Source of the DNA: Opitutales bacterium
GTDB taxonomy: Bacteria > Verrucomicrobiota > Verrucomicrobiia > Opitutales > UBA953
Assembly: GCA_017531845.1 (NCBI GenBank)
Contig: JAFXKI010000007.1
Span: 62,001 to 126,000, forward strand
Length of the DNA: 64,000 nt
Reading direction: 5' to 3'
The notes beneath the pieces were generated by a model. It searched no databases. It had not been told where the DNA came from and saw only the letters and a list, made by a program, of their open reading frames with translations. Positions within the stretch are counted from its first letter, which is position 1; each line of letters opens with the position of its first letter. Positions 7,687 through 16,926 of the stretch are shown here, piece by piece. The position numbers and the translations under genes were made by a program.

Positions 7687-10299
7687 TTAAAAAACCGAAG
7701 CCGTCAAGTCATCGAAAAAGGAAACATCGCCGGGTCCCTGAAGCCCGACGTAGAGGCAAATTCTCACGGCGCGGGAACGCGCCGGAGCCTCGGCAAGCGC
7801 GATGAGTTTCCGCCAGTTTTTTGTCTCTCCGACGGGCAAAGAAGCCTGTGTCCGACCAAGAGATTTTTGATTTTCGTCGAAAAACTCAATACCCAGATAC
7901 GAGACCGAACCACAAGAAACCACGCCGCGAGCCTGCACCTGCGCCACGATTTTTTTTCCGGGAACGATGCGCACGGTTTTCGCTAATTCCGCGCGCTCCG
8001 CCTCGCCGGCAACGCGAAATGCCGTTTGTCCGCTAAAGGGATTTTCTTCACTCGGTCCCATTTCGAGTTTTTCCGAAGCGGCGAGAACACAATTCCAGTC
8101 GCTCGGACATTCCAGATTTTTCCCCGCGCGCCAATCACCGGGGTCATAGGCTTCAAAACGTTCCGGCTCAAAGTTCTCGATAAAATCCGGGTGAGCGAAA
8201 AACACGGGAACGCATTCCGCAATTGTTTTCAGACGACGATCCGTGGCGGAAAGTTCCGGCGCGGATTCCGGATTTTCCGCAATTTCAGCGCGTTTTTGTC
8301 GCACGTTTTCAAAAATACGCCGCAACGCCCGGTTTATCACCGATTTTTCGTTTTCATCGGAAACCGTTTCCAAAAATTCCAGCACTCGCAATAATGCCGC
8401 CGGGCGCGGATCCGAAATTCCGTAAGCGGAAATATTCGCACGGTGCTGTAAGCCGGCGTAATTCGCATCGGAATAAATTTCCTCATATCTCCAAGCCGGA
8501 TTTTTCAGCGCCGCCAAAGTTTCGGAAACCGAGCTCATCTCCGCCGAATCCAGAGCCTTGCGCGCAAAATAAGACTCCGCGAATTTTTCCGCACGGTGCA
8601 ACGCAGCGGAAACTTCGTTTAATCGGGCAAAAATCCGGCGTTCCCGCGGTGTCGCGTTCCCGGCATTTCTCCCGGACAAAGCCGCAAATGCCTTGTCCAG
8701 ATACGAACGGGCAACAGATAGTTTTTCCCGCGAAAAAATCTCAATACTGTTTTCGTTGTTCCAAGCCTTAATCCAACGGCATTGCCCGCCCTGATTTTTC
8801 CAAACCCGGCAACAAAAATCATAAAAAGCCTGCATCGCACCGGCTGCCGGACCGAACGTCTTTTCGTAATAGTCCGAAAGAATCTTATCCGGATTCGCAG
8901 TCGGATCCCGGAAAAGCTGAGAAGCCAGCCAAACCTTCGGCGCATCAAAGGGAACCACGGCTCCGCATTCCGCATAAAAAATTTTCCCGCCGTTGTCGTA
9001 AACAAATTTTATTGCTTCCGCCTGCTCTTTAAAGAACAGGCGCGGGAACAGAAACGGATTTCCGTAATAGTAATCGTAAACGCCCCAGGTTTCCGCACCG
9101 GAACGCGCCCAGCGGCGAATCAACGCCTTATCCTCCGCCTTAAATTTCGGGAAAATCCACATCGAGCGGTCCGCACAAAGCACGGGAACGACATTTTTTC
9201 TCACCGGGAACGCAGGCGTGTTCTGCACATCCATATACGCGATAACGCCAACGCTTTTTCCGTTGAACGCCCGCACCGCATCCGCCGTTTTGTTTACAAA
9301 ATTGTAAAAATAATTCGAACGATCCGGCAAATTACGAAAATACGGCAAAGTACCGTAAGCCCGCAACGAAGCCTCGGACTCGTCCCAATTTGTCGAATCG
9401 TTGATGCCGAGCGCAAACATCGGCGCATCCGGATTTTTCTCGAAAAAAGCCTTCGCCGCCGTTAGAGCGACGTCGACCGCAGCCGGCTTTGTCAAATTCG
9501 GTTGCGGCGCGTAGTAGCCAGTGAAATCCGTGTATTTTTTATCCAATACCCGGGGCGCAAGTTCCGGATTTTCCGCGTAAATCTCGCGTGTAAACACGTT
9601 CCCGATATTATGCGAGTAGCGCGGCAAATCGCCGAAGCCGAGATGGACGTTCCACTCGGAATCACGCGTCCCGACAAGCCGCCACGGGAACGCGGGAACG
9701 TGCGCAATGCGAATGCGCGGAAACGGGATTTCCTCCAAAACTTCCCACTCCGCGCCGTCGACTCCGGGCCAAACAAATTCGATTCCCAACACTTCGCGCA
9801 AAAATTCTCCGACGGCGATGCGCGTTGCCGTCGGCGTTTTCCCGACGATAAAAACGGCGTTCCCGCGCGTTTCGATAACGTAGGTTTCGCCCTCTCCCGC
9901 CGGAGCAAAAATTCCCAGTTTTTTCGCCGCAACCGTGTTTCCGATGTAAATTCCCGTCGGAATTTCTGCGAGCGACTGCGGGTTTTCCGCTTCCGTTTCA
10001 ATGGAAATTTCTTCGTCGGAATTTGCCACCCGTGCCAACCACGCGGAAAGATCGAACGCTGCCGTAATCTCGTCCGATTCCGTTTCGATTGCCGAGAGAA
10101 AAATTTTCCCGAAAACGCGTCCCTTGCGCGCTAAAAAACGTTCCCGCAAAGGTTCGATTTCGAAAGGATCCGCAACGGCGATTCCGGATAAATCCCAAGC
10201 CGGAATCGCATTTTCTTCCGCACCGCGAACACCCGCCGCCGCAAAAACGCCGAGAGCGAGAGCGAATGCGAGTGAAATTCTTTTTTTGTTTCGAAACAT
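7687..10299 (-). CDS. Secreted DUF4838 glycoside-hydrolase-like protein
   Basis: An 870-residue protein with a signal peptide (1-26). Residues of about 100-200 look like the GH20/GH67-type N-terminal alpha/beta domain ('AVGEFLREVLGIEFVWPG'), followed by a TIM-barrel-like DUF4838 region of about 210-530 ('FALGINDSTNWDE', 'VIAYMDVQNTPAFP', 'WARSGAETWGVYDYYYG', 'YDNGGKIFYAECGA'). The C-terminal 150 residues look like a beta-sandwich carbohydrate-binding module ('FRVAGEAERAEL', 'FFDDLTASVF'). DUF4838 proteins are common in Bacteroidota and Verrucomicrobiota and are thought to act on glycans; the substrate is not known. The gene lies 39 bp after the OstA-like gene. Confidence 0.8.
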   Translation of the reverse strand: MFRNKKRISLAFALALGVFAAAGVRGAEENAIPAWDLSGIAVADPFEIEPLRERFLARKGRVFGKIFLSAIETESDEITAAFDLSAWLARVANSDEEISIETEAENPQSLAEIPTGIYIGNTVAAKKLGIFAPAGEGETYVIETRGNAVFIVGKTPTATRIAVGEFLREVLGIEFVWPGVDGAEWEVLEEIPFPRIRIAHVPAFPWRLVGTRDSEWNVHLGFGDLPRYSHNIGNVFTREIYAENPELAPRVLDKKYTDFTGYYAPQPNLTKPAAVDVALTAAKAFFEKNPDAPMFALGINDSTNWDESEASLRAYGTLPYFRNLPDRSNYFYNFVNKTADAVRAFNGKSVGVIAYMDVQNTPAFPVRKNVVPVLCADRSMWIFPKFKAEDKALIRRWARSGAETWGVYDYYYGNPFLFPRLFFKEQAEAIKFVYDNGGKIFYAECGAVVPFDAPKVWLASQLFRDPTANPDKILSDYYEKTFGPAAGAMQAFYDFCCRVWKNQGGQCRWIKAWNNENSIEIFSREKLSVARSYLDKAFAALSGRNAGNATPRERRIFARLNEVSAALHRAEKFAESYFARKALDSAEMSSVSETLAALKNPAWRYEEIYSDANYAGLQHRANISAYGISDPRPAALLRVLEFLETVSDENEKSVINRALRRIFENVRQKRAEIAENPESAPELSATDRRLKTIAECVPVFFAHPDFIENFEPERFEAYDPGDWRAGKNLECPSDWNCVLAASEKLEMGPSEENPFSGQTAFRVAGEAERAELAKTVRIVPGKKIVAQVQARGVVSCGSVSYLGIEFFDENQKSLGRTQASLPVGETKNWRKLIALAEAPARSRAVRICLYVGLQGPGDVSFFDDLTASVF

Positions 10300-10338
10300 T
10301 TTTTAAAAAACGAAGCGGAGGCAAATGCTTACAACATC

Positions 10339-12876
10339 CTACTCTCCTTCGTGCTTTTCAGGCGCGTTCCCGCGAACGGAGCGCGGAATCACAAAAACGC
10401 GGTCCGCACCTTTGGGAATGATGATGCGCGGGCGGGAAACCTGCGCCGGAACGGCTTTGCCCTCAGCGGAGTCCGCTCCCGTAATAAGCTGGCGGCTTTG
10501 CAGGTCAAACACGAAGCGATCATTTCCCGGATGCAGCGCAATTCCGCTTTTGTCGCGAATGCGCGCGTTTCCGCTGAGCACGGCTCGGTTTTGCGGCGGG
10601 AAAATTTCAAGCGCGTCACCTTTGCCTTCAGAGCCGTCGTGCGCTAAGCGAACATTGCCCCGGCAAACGACTTTTTGAGCTTCAAAATGTTTTGATTCCG
10701 CTCCCGGTGTCAAGAGACCTTCGACGTGATCGCACATTCCGTGCGCGCCGCCTTCGGTTGCCAAAATCACGTCGCCGCGCAAGAAAAAGCGCGCACGCTC
10801 CTTGCCGGCGATCAGTTCCATCGCGTCGCATTCCAAATACGATTTTTTTGCGGAAGGTTCCTTTTTAGGAGCTTCAGCTATTTTCTTTTTCGTCAAAGGC
10901 AAATCCGCAGAACTTGCAGACTTGGGTGCCGTTTTCTCTTTCTTTTTGGCATCGGATTTTGACGGAAGCGCAAAAGCAAGCTGCGTTCCCGCCGCCTCGC
11001 CCGGAAACGTGAGGCGCGGGCGCGTTCCCGTTTCCGCGTCCGGCTCGACAACGACCCAGCACGGCATTTCACCGTCAGCGCCGGTTCGATCTTCCGCGAC
11101 CCATTCCTTGAGTTCCACCGCCGGTGTAATTGTCGCACGCCCGCCGGTAAATTCGTAGCCGTTTTGGCGAAGCGCGACATCGCCGTCGGCGATAATTTTT
11201 CGGATTTGGGAAAGCCCCGATTTTTTTTCGGAAGATTTTCCGGAGTTTTGGTTCAACGCTTCCGAATCCGCGAAAACGAGAATGCGTCCGCAGGTTCCGC
11301 CGAGTTCCGCCGAGGACATTTCCACGTTCCCGGAAATATCAAAAGTGCTCAGCCTGTCTCCGCGCGTAAGCGTAAGATGGTCTCCCGAAACTTTGGTTTT
11401 CCCGCCTTCGGCAGAAATATTTTTTTGCGCGGAAGATACCGTCGACGAAAAATCCGGTAAAACCACTTCGACGCGCTTGCGTCCCGCTGCCTCGCCGCCT
11501 TCGGAATAAACCTCGATAACGTCCCGATCCAAAAACACTTCCACACGATCGCCGGACAAAGCGGAATTTTCCTTTGCAGACGTTACCGTCGGCGTTCCCG
11601 TGAGCGTGATCCTTTTCTTCATCGGAAAAACATCCGCTCGCTCACAATCAAGAATACGCCCGGAATAATCGGCACGCACATTTCCTTCCGCAACCGCCGA
11701 GCGCACGTTCACGGCTGCGCTGTTTTTTTCTTCGACGTTAAGAAGTGAGGACGGGTTGGACGGATCCGTTGTAACCACCAGTTTATCCGCATCAATGGCA
11801 ATGTCGCGATCCGTTACACGCACGGATTCAAAAAGCGAAATCACGTTTTTATCCTTTTCCAAGCTCACCGTCATTTTTTTTCCGGAAACCACGGAACGCC
11901 CCGCTTCCGCAAACCCGCTCCCTTCCTTGCGCCGGTTCATAATCGAAGGCATTTCGACGGAAACAGCGACGGGTGCTGACGGAAGCGAGGCATTCGGGCG
12001 CGTCGACGCCACCTCGACAAAATTTTGTTCGATATGCCCGGTCGCCTCATCCCCGCGCACAAAAATTTGCGCCGAATCATCTTTCAGACACGCGTTCCCG
12101 CGCACATAAAACAGTTTTTTCTGCGGTAAAAATTCTGCAGAATCTCCGACCAGCGAAGTTGAACCGCGCGTGATGTCCACGTTCCCGCGACCCGTAATTC
12201 TCCGGACGGCACTGCGCCAGCCGGAAACACCGTCGTCTTCGCCGAGCGAGCGAGCGCGGCTTCCGCTTCCGGAGACAACAATTTCCAATGTCTCGCAAGT
12301 CATGAAAATGTCTTTGTAAGACACTTCTACGCCTCCGGAGAACATCAGCGCGGTTTGCGCGTCTTCGCCCTTAATGGACAGGCGTTTTGTGCGCACGGTT
12401 AAATCTTCCTGCGGCAGGGAAACAAAAACGTCGTTGTGAACGCGGATTAAATTGTCGTGCCCTTTTCCTTCCCAAGACCAGCCTTTGCCGCGCACGGTAA
12501 AACTTTCCCCGCGCACTTCCACCTCGGAATCGCTGTCCGCTTCACGTTTTTCCGGATTGAAGCGTCCGTCCGGACTGGTCATTTTGGCAAAAACTTCACC
12601 GTTTTTTCCGAATGTTAAAAGGCGCAGTTTGCGCAAATTCCAGCGCGTGCGCTTGATGTCTTCAGACTTTGTCTGCGGATCGGCGTCGGCGGCGTCCGCC
12701 TCCAAGCGCCACTGTAACTCTCCGGCATCGTCCTGGTTGTAGCCGGAAAGTTTGAGGTCCTCAATCGTTTCGATACTGACCCGGCGTGATTTTTTTTCCT
12801 TCCCGAACGCGGGAACGCTTACCGAGAGAAGAAACCCGATTGCCAAAAAAGAAAGACTGCGGACTATTTTTTTCAT
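10339..12876 (-). CDS. Large OstA/LptA-like exported protein (lipopolysaccharide transport family)
   Basis: An 845-residue exported protein (signal peptide about 1-25) built from repeated short beta-strand units of the OstA/LptA type, seen as 'VRTKRLSIKGEDAQTALMFSGGVEV', 'VRGNACLKDDSAQIFVRGDEA' and 'GRATITPAVELKEWVAED'-like stretches. LptA-fold proteins form the periplasmic bridge that carries lipopolysaccharide to the outer membrane. The product is about four times longer than E. coli LptA, and a Lys/Ala-rich linker at about 620-660 splits it. I chose the ATG at 12876; an in-frame GTG lies two codons upstream. Its divergent neighbour is uvrC. LptC- or LptD-like fused function is possible. 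Confidence 0.7.
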   Translation of the reverse strand: MKKIVRSLSFLAIGFLLSVSVPAFGKEKKSRRVSIETIEDLKLSGYNQDDAGELQWRLEADAADADPQTKSEDIKRTRWNLRKLRLLTFGKNGEVFAKMTSPDGRFNPEKREADSDSEVEVRGESFTVRGKGWSWEGKGHDNLIRVHNDVFVSLPQEDLTVRTKRLSIKGEDAQTALMFSGGVEVSYKDIFMTCETLEIVVSGSGSRARSLGEDDGVSGWRSAVRRITGRGNVDITRGSTSLVGDSAEFLPQKKLFYVRGNACLKDDSAQIFVRGDEATGHIEQNFVEVASTRPNASLPSAPVAVSVEMPSIMNRRKEGSGFAEAGRSVVSGKKMTVSLEKDKNVISLFESVRVTDRDIAIDADKLVVTTDPSNPSSLLNVEEKNSAAVNVRSAVAEGNVRADYSGRILDCERADVFPMKKRITLTGTPTVTSAKENSALSGDRVEVFLDRDVIEVYSEGGEAAGRKRVEVVLPDFSSTVSSAQKNISAEGGKTKVSGDHLTLTRGDRLSTFDISGNVEMSSAELGGTCGRILVFADSEALNQNSGKSSEKKSGLSQIRKIIADGDVALRQNGYEFTGGRATITPAVELKEWVAEDRTGADGEMPCWVVVEPDAETGTRPRLTFPGEAAGTQLAFALPSKSDAKKKEKTAPKSASSADLPLTKKKIAEAPKKEPSAKKSYLECDAMELIAGKERARFFLRGDVILATEGGAHGMCDHVEGLLTPGAESKHFEAQKVVCRGNVRLAHDGSEGKGDALEIFPPQNRAVLSGNARIRDKSGIALHPGNDRFVFDLQSRQLITGADSAEGKAVPAQVSRPRIIIPKGADRVFVIPRSVRGNAPEKHEGE

Positions 12877-12974
12877 TTTCACCCGTGCATGATAAGCGGA
12901 ATCCTCCTCCTTTTCGACACTTTTTAAGGGCTTGGCGCATTTCCTTTCACAGGTTAGATTTCCGGAATCGAAAC

Positions 12975-14450
12975 ATGCTTGAAAAATACGAGGAATCGCT
13001 GAAGGCGAAAGTGCGCGCGCTCCCGCGCAAACCGGGCGTTTATCTGATGAAAGACCGCCTTGGCTCGATTATTTATGTCGGCAAAGCCAAAAACCTCAAA
13101 AACCGCGTTTCCACGTATTTTCAGCCCGGTCGCCGCCCGATGCTCGGACCGAAAATCCGCATGCTCGTCGAACTCATCGCCGATTTCGAATATCACGTCG
13201 TGCGCTCGGAAACGGAGGCGCTTTTGCTCGAAGGCCGCCTCATCAAAGAGCTGAAACCGAAATACAACACGCTTTTTACCGACGACAAACAGTTCATTCA
13301 AATCCGCGTCGATTTAAACGCCGAGCTTCCCGCATTTCGCCTCGTGCGCGTGCGCACTACCGACAAAGCGCGCTACTTCGGCCCGTTCCCGCATTCCACC
13401 GGGGTGCGCCGCACGCTCGCGCAACTGCGCAAAAAATTCGGCATTATTCTCGGCGACACGCATCCGCAAAAATTGCCCGACGGTCGCTGGCGGCTTTACA
13501 ACGACGTGCGCGCCGAAATTTACGGTCACGCCAACGAAGTTTCCGCCGAAGAATACCGCTCCCGCGTCGATGCCGCCTGTGATTTTCTCGAAGGCCGCGA
13601 CCGCGAGGAAGTCGAACGCCTTCGCGCCGCGATGGCGGATGCGGCGGAAATCCGCGATTACGAGCGCGCCGCCATGCTTCGCGACCAAATCGCAGCGATT
13701 GAAGCGACGCTGGAAAAATCCCGCCGTTTTGCCCGCGGGAACCCGCTTCCCGACCCGACTACTCCGCTTGCCGCCGTTGAACAACTCGGCGAAATTCTCG
13801 CCATGAAAACACCGCCGCGCACGATGGAGTGTTTCGACATTTCGCACATTTCGGGCACCTTCGTCGTTTCCTCCTGCGTGCATTTTCGCGACGGCGTTCC
13901 CGACAAAAACGAATACCGCCGCTTCCGCATCAAAGGCTACGTCGGGAACGACGACTTCCGCTCCATGCGCGAAACGATTTTCCGCCGCTACTCGCGCCTG
14001 CACCGCGAAAACCGCGCGTTCCCGGATTTAATCGTCATCGACGGCGGCATCGGGCAAGTGCATTCCGCGCTTGAGGCGTTTTCCGAAATCGGCATTGAGC
14101 CGCCGATGATGGTCGGCATGGCAAAACGCGAGGAGTATATAATTTTTCATGACGGACGCGAACCGCTCAAAATGCCGGACGATTGCCCCGCGCTCCGCCT
14201 CGTGCAACGTCTGCGCGACGAGGCTCACCGCTTCGCCAATTCCTACAATGCGGATTTGCGCTCGAAAAAAATCCGCGAGTCCGTGCTCGACGAAATGCCC
14301 GGCTTGGGCGAACGCCGCAAGGAAGCTTTGCTCGCGCGTTTCCGCACGATCCCGCGCCTTAAAGCCGCGACGCTTGAAGAGCTCCGCACCGTTGAAGGCA
14401 TCGGTGAAAAATTCGCCGAGGAACTTTTCGCGTTTTTAAAAAATATCTGA
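12975..14450 (+). CDS. uvrC: UvrABC system protein C (excinuclease)
   Basis: Nucleotide-excision-repair nuclease that cuts on both sides of a lesion. Domains in order: GIY-YIG nuclease (about 12-95, 'KPGVYLMKD', 'IIYVGKAKNLKNRV'), UVR region (about 195-235), RNase-H-like 5' nuclease with CFDISHISG and VIDGGIGQ, and a C-terminal helix-hairpin-helix pair ('MPGLGERRKEALL', 'VEGIGEKFAEELF'). At 491 residues it is shorter than the 600-residue E. coli protein but no domain is missing; the loss is in linkers. The frame is open upstream to 12786, but the ATG at 12975 is where homology begins. Confidence 0.95.
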   Translation: MLEKYEESLKAKVRALPRKPGVYLMKDRLGSIIYVGKAKNLKNRVSTYFQPGRRPMLGPKIRMLVELIADFEYHVVRSETEALLLEGRLIKELKPKYNTLFTDDKQFIQIRVDLNAELPAFRLVRVRTTDKARYFGPFPHSTGVRRTLAQLRKKFGIILGDTHPQKLPDGRWRLYNDVRAEIYGHANEVSAEEYRSRVDAACDFLEGRDREEVERLRAAMADAAEIRDYERAAMLRDQIAAIEATLEKSRRFARGNPLPDPTTPLAAVEQLGEILAMKTPPRTMECFDISHISGTFVVSSCVHFRDGVPDKNEYRRFRIKGYVGNDDFRSMRETIFRRYSRLHRENRAFPDLIVIDGGIGQVHSALEAFSEIGIEPPMMVGMAKREEYIIFHDGREPLKMPDDCPALRLVQRLRDEAHRFANSYNADLRSKKIRESVLDEMPGLGERRKEALLARFRTIPRLKAATLEELRTVEGIGEKFAEELFAFLKNI

Positions 14451-14711
14451 TTTTTTGAATCACGGAATTCACCGAATCACGCAAAAAAAACGCGGGCAGA
14501 TCGACTGTAAATCTCTTTCCGGCTCCTCGCGTAAAGACGCTGAGGCACAACGTTTTTTACTTTCAAATACTTCGCTGCTTGACATGAAAAATTTCGGCAA
14601 ACTGGAACGCGCCTCACAACGGAGCCTCGATTTTCCCCGCCGCCCCCAAAACAAAAAAATGGACTTAGAAAAAAAATCCGCGTTTAATTCCGGCTTCCCC
14701 CTTAAATTCAA
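14451..14711. other. Intergenic region with degenerate CGTAAAGACGC / CACGGAATT repeats
   Basis: No gene is supported here. It contains AATCACGGAATTCACC followed by ATCACGCAAAA (14458-14486), and CCTCGCGTAAAGACGCTGAGG (14524-14544), which resemble the intergenic fragments at about 35.55-35.67 kb and 41.0 kb. An apparent long frame on the minus strand across this region is a shadow of coaB. Confidence 0.4.
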
Positions 14712-15365
14712 ATGCGAGTGCTTATTACAGCGGGCGCGACCCGAGAATTTTTTGATCCGGTTCGATTTATTTCCAATCCTTCCAGTGGGAAAATGGGCTA
14801 CGCGATTGCGGCAGCCGCGCGGGAACGCGGCATGGAAGTCGTTCTCGTCAGCGCGAATGTTTCGTTGCCGGTTCCGGCGGGAATTGATTACGTTCCAGTT
14901 ACGACGGGAGAAGAAATGCTTCACGCCGTCCGAACCGCGTTCCCGCAATGCGACATTTTGATAAAAGCCGCCGCAGTCTGCGATTTTCGTCCCAAAAACT
15001 ACCAGCCGCACAAGCGCAAAAAAGACGGGAACGGCATGGTTGTGGAATTTGAGCCTGTTACCGATATTTTGAAAACCGTCGCCACAACGAAAATGCCGCA
15101 CCAAACCGTGGTCGGATTCGCCGCCGAAACGCAGGACATAGAGACCTACGCCCGCAAAAAGCTCGTTGAAAAAAATTTGGATTTGATTGCCGCCAACCTT
15201 GTCGGACGCGGGAACGTCGGCGCGTTCGGAGCGGACGACAACACGATTTTCCTGATCGGAAACGACGGTTTCCGAAAAGTGCTCGGTCCGGCACCTAAAA
15301 CCGAAATCGGCAAATCCCTCGTCCGCGAAGTCGAAAATTTTCATTCAAATAAACTTTCAAGCTAA
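14712..15365 (+). CDS. coaB: Phosphopantothenate-cysteine ligase, stand-alone CoaB
   Basis: This is the second half of the usual CoaBC fusion, as a free 217-residue protein. It joins cysteine to 4'-phosphopantothenate in coenzyme A synthesis. Visible signatures are the opening ITAGATREFFDPVRFISN, SSGKMGYAIA and the central KAAAVCDFRP. No CoaC (flavodoxin-fold decarboxylase) domain is attached and none is in the window. Stand-alone CoaB occurs in several phyla. Four bases separate its stop from the next gene, so co-transcription is likely. Confidence 0.9.
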   Translation: MRVLITAGATREFFDPVRFISNPSSGKMGYAIAAAARERGMEVVLVSANVSLPVPAGIDYVPVTTGEEMLHAVRTAFPQCDILIKAAAVCDFRPKNYQPHKRKKDGNGMVVEFEPVTDILKTVATTKMPHQTVVGFAAETQDIETYARKKLVEKNLDLIAANLVGRGNVGAFGADDNTIFLIGNDGFRKVLGPAPKTEIGKSLVREVENFHSNKLSS

Positions 15366-15369
15366 ACCT

Positions 15370-16926
15370 ATGAGCTCATTTCTCCCGAATTATTTTTTGG
15401 CGGCGATCGCGCTTTGCGTTCCCGCATTTCCCGTCATTGCCGGCACAGAGCCTGAAACACATGCGGCACTGACCGATGCAGAACCCGCCGCCTCGCAGGG
15501 CGAATACGTTGTTCTTGTTTCCGAAAACACGCTTAAGCAAAAAGATTGGAAAAAAGCGGCGGCAAAATTTGCCAAACACCATCGAGCAAAAATCATCGTT
15601 TGGCGCGGAAACGACATAACCAAAGCCCAACGCGCGTTGAAAAAAGCTGCGCCGCGCTACGTTGCCGTTGTCGCTCGCCCGCAGGAAATTGACCGCGTCT
15701 TCGTCGCCAAGCTCCACACGCTCTCACGCGAAATGAACGACGATATTTACGGCGATTTCATCTGGGGCATCGTTACGGGTCATGACGGGGAAACAGCTTC
15801 GGGACTCCTGGCAAAAGACGAGCCGCTGATTCTCGATCGCGCTCTCGGGACAACGAATTTTGACCAGCAACGTTTCAAACAAAGCTTCTTCATCACGGAC
15901 TGGGGTACGCGCGAATTTGTCGAAACCGAAAACTATGTATCGAAGGAAAAGACAAACGCCAAGCCCGGCGAAGAAATGGTCGATATTTTTGCGGAGCAAT
16001 GGGAAAAAATCCGCCCGCAATTCCTGATGTCGGCATCGCACGCTACGGAATTTAACTTAGAAATGCCTTTCGGCGAAGGTCTTATCGCCTCGGCGGGAAC
16101 GGATTTTTATCTCGTTCCCAAAGGAAAAATGCCGGGCTTCCGCCGAGCGTTGGGCAACGCGGAAAAATCGGAGATTTTTTTCAAAACACAAAAGCTGAAG
16201 AAACTTCCCCGCGCGCAAAGCGAAAAAGTTTGGATTGCGGCAGGCAACTGCCTTTTCGGCGATTGCCTGCGCACACCGTTTTCGATGGCAGTTACGGCAA
16301 TTTCCGTCGCCGATGTAAAGCAGCTCGTCGGCTACACGGTGCCGACCTGGTTCGGAGAAGGCGGCTGGGGCACCTCCGGGCAATTCTTCGGCGGGCATCA
16401 GGCAACAAGTGTCGGTCAGGCTTGGTTTTTCAATAATCAGATTCTGTTGAAAAATCTTCCGGCTCCGTTTACGAAATACCCTGTCCCGCTTTCTGCCGAA
16501 GGCATGGAAGGCATTTACGTAAACGGTCTTGCCTCCGAGCTCGCACAAAAAGGCGTGCGCATCAGCCGCGAACTTATCGGGCGATTGCACGATCGGGACA
16601 CGGTCGCTTTTTACGGCGATCCGCTTTTCCGCACGCGCTTCAACCCGGAAGCGCCGAGCACTCAACCGTGGGATTGCCGCACCCGGCGCAACGGGAACGC
16701 ACGGCTGTTCACAGTCAAAACAACCCGCGGGAACGCCTATAAGGGCGACTTTTGCCTGTGGTTTCCGGAACGCATTTTTGCCGACGAAAAATTTTCTGCA
16801 CAACGTATAGGTGAAAAGGAAACCGCCGTCGCTCCGGATATTCTGACAGAAAATTTTGTAATTTTCCGGAATCTTGAACTCGGCGAAGGCGAAAAGCTCG
16901 AACTCGTCGCCCACCCGAAAAAATGA
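15370..16926 (+). CDS. Exported caspase-fold (gingipain-like, clan CD) peptidase candidate
   Basis: 518 residues with an N-terminal signal peptide (about 1-24). Three features recall family C25 gingipains: a strand leading to SASHAT (His-224), a strand leading to AAGNCLFGDC (Cys-294) and the late segment FYGDPLF (about 415-421). Together they would give the His-Cys dyad of clan CD. The residue after the histidine is Ala rather than the usual Gly, so the assignment is tentative. The last four bases overlap the start of the CPBP gene (ATGA), so both are made together. No propeptide is evident. It could instead be a non-peptidase member of the fold. Confidence 0.5.
   Translation: MSSFLPNYFLAAIALCVPAFPVIAGTEPETHAALTDAEPAASQGEYVVLVSENTLKQKDWKKAAAKFAKHHRAKIIVWRGNDITKAQRALKKAAPRYVAVVARPQEIDRVFVAKLHTLSREMNDDIYGDFIWGIVTGHDGETASGLLAKDEPLILDRALGTTNFDQQRFKQSFFITDWGTREFVETENYVSKEKTNAKPGEEMVDIFAEQWEKIRPQFLMSASHATEFNLEMPFGEGLIASAGTDFYLVPKGKMPGFRRALGNAEKSEIFFKTQKLKKLPRAQSEKVWIAAGNCLFGDCLRTPFSMAVTAISVADVKQLVGYTVPTWFGEGGWGTSGQFFGGHQATSVGQAWFFNNQILLKNLPAPFTKYPVPLSAEGMEGIYVNGLASELAQKGVRISRELIGRLHDRDTVAFYGDPLFRTRFNPEAPSTQPWDCRTRRNGNARLFTVKTTRGNAYKGDFCLWFPERIFADEKFSAQRIGEKETAVAPDILTENFVIFRNLELGEGEKLELVAHPKK

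Noticed and set aside
12786-12974. N-terminal extension of uvrC by 63 residues
   Set aside because: The extension has no similarity to UvrC, lies over the start of the divergent OstA-like gene, and homology begins at the ATG at 12975.
12975-14450. UvrC as truncated
   Set aside because: All domains including the terminal helix-hairpin-helix are present; only linkers are shorter.
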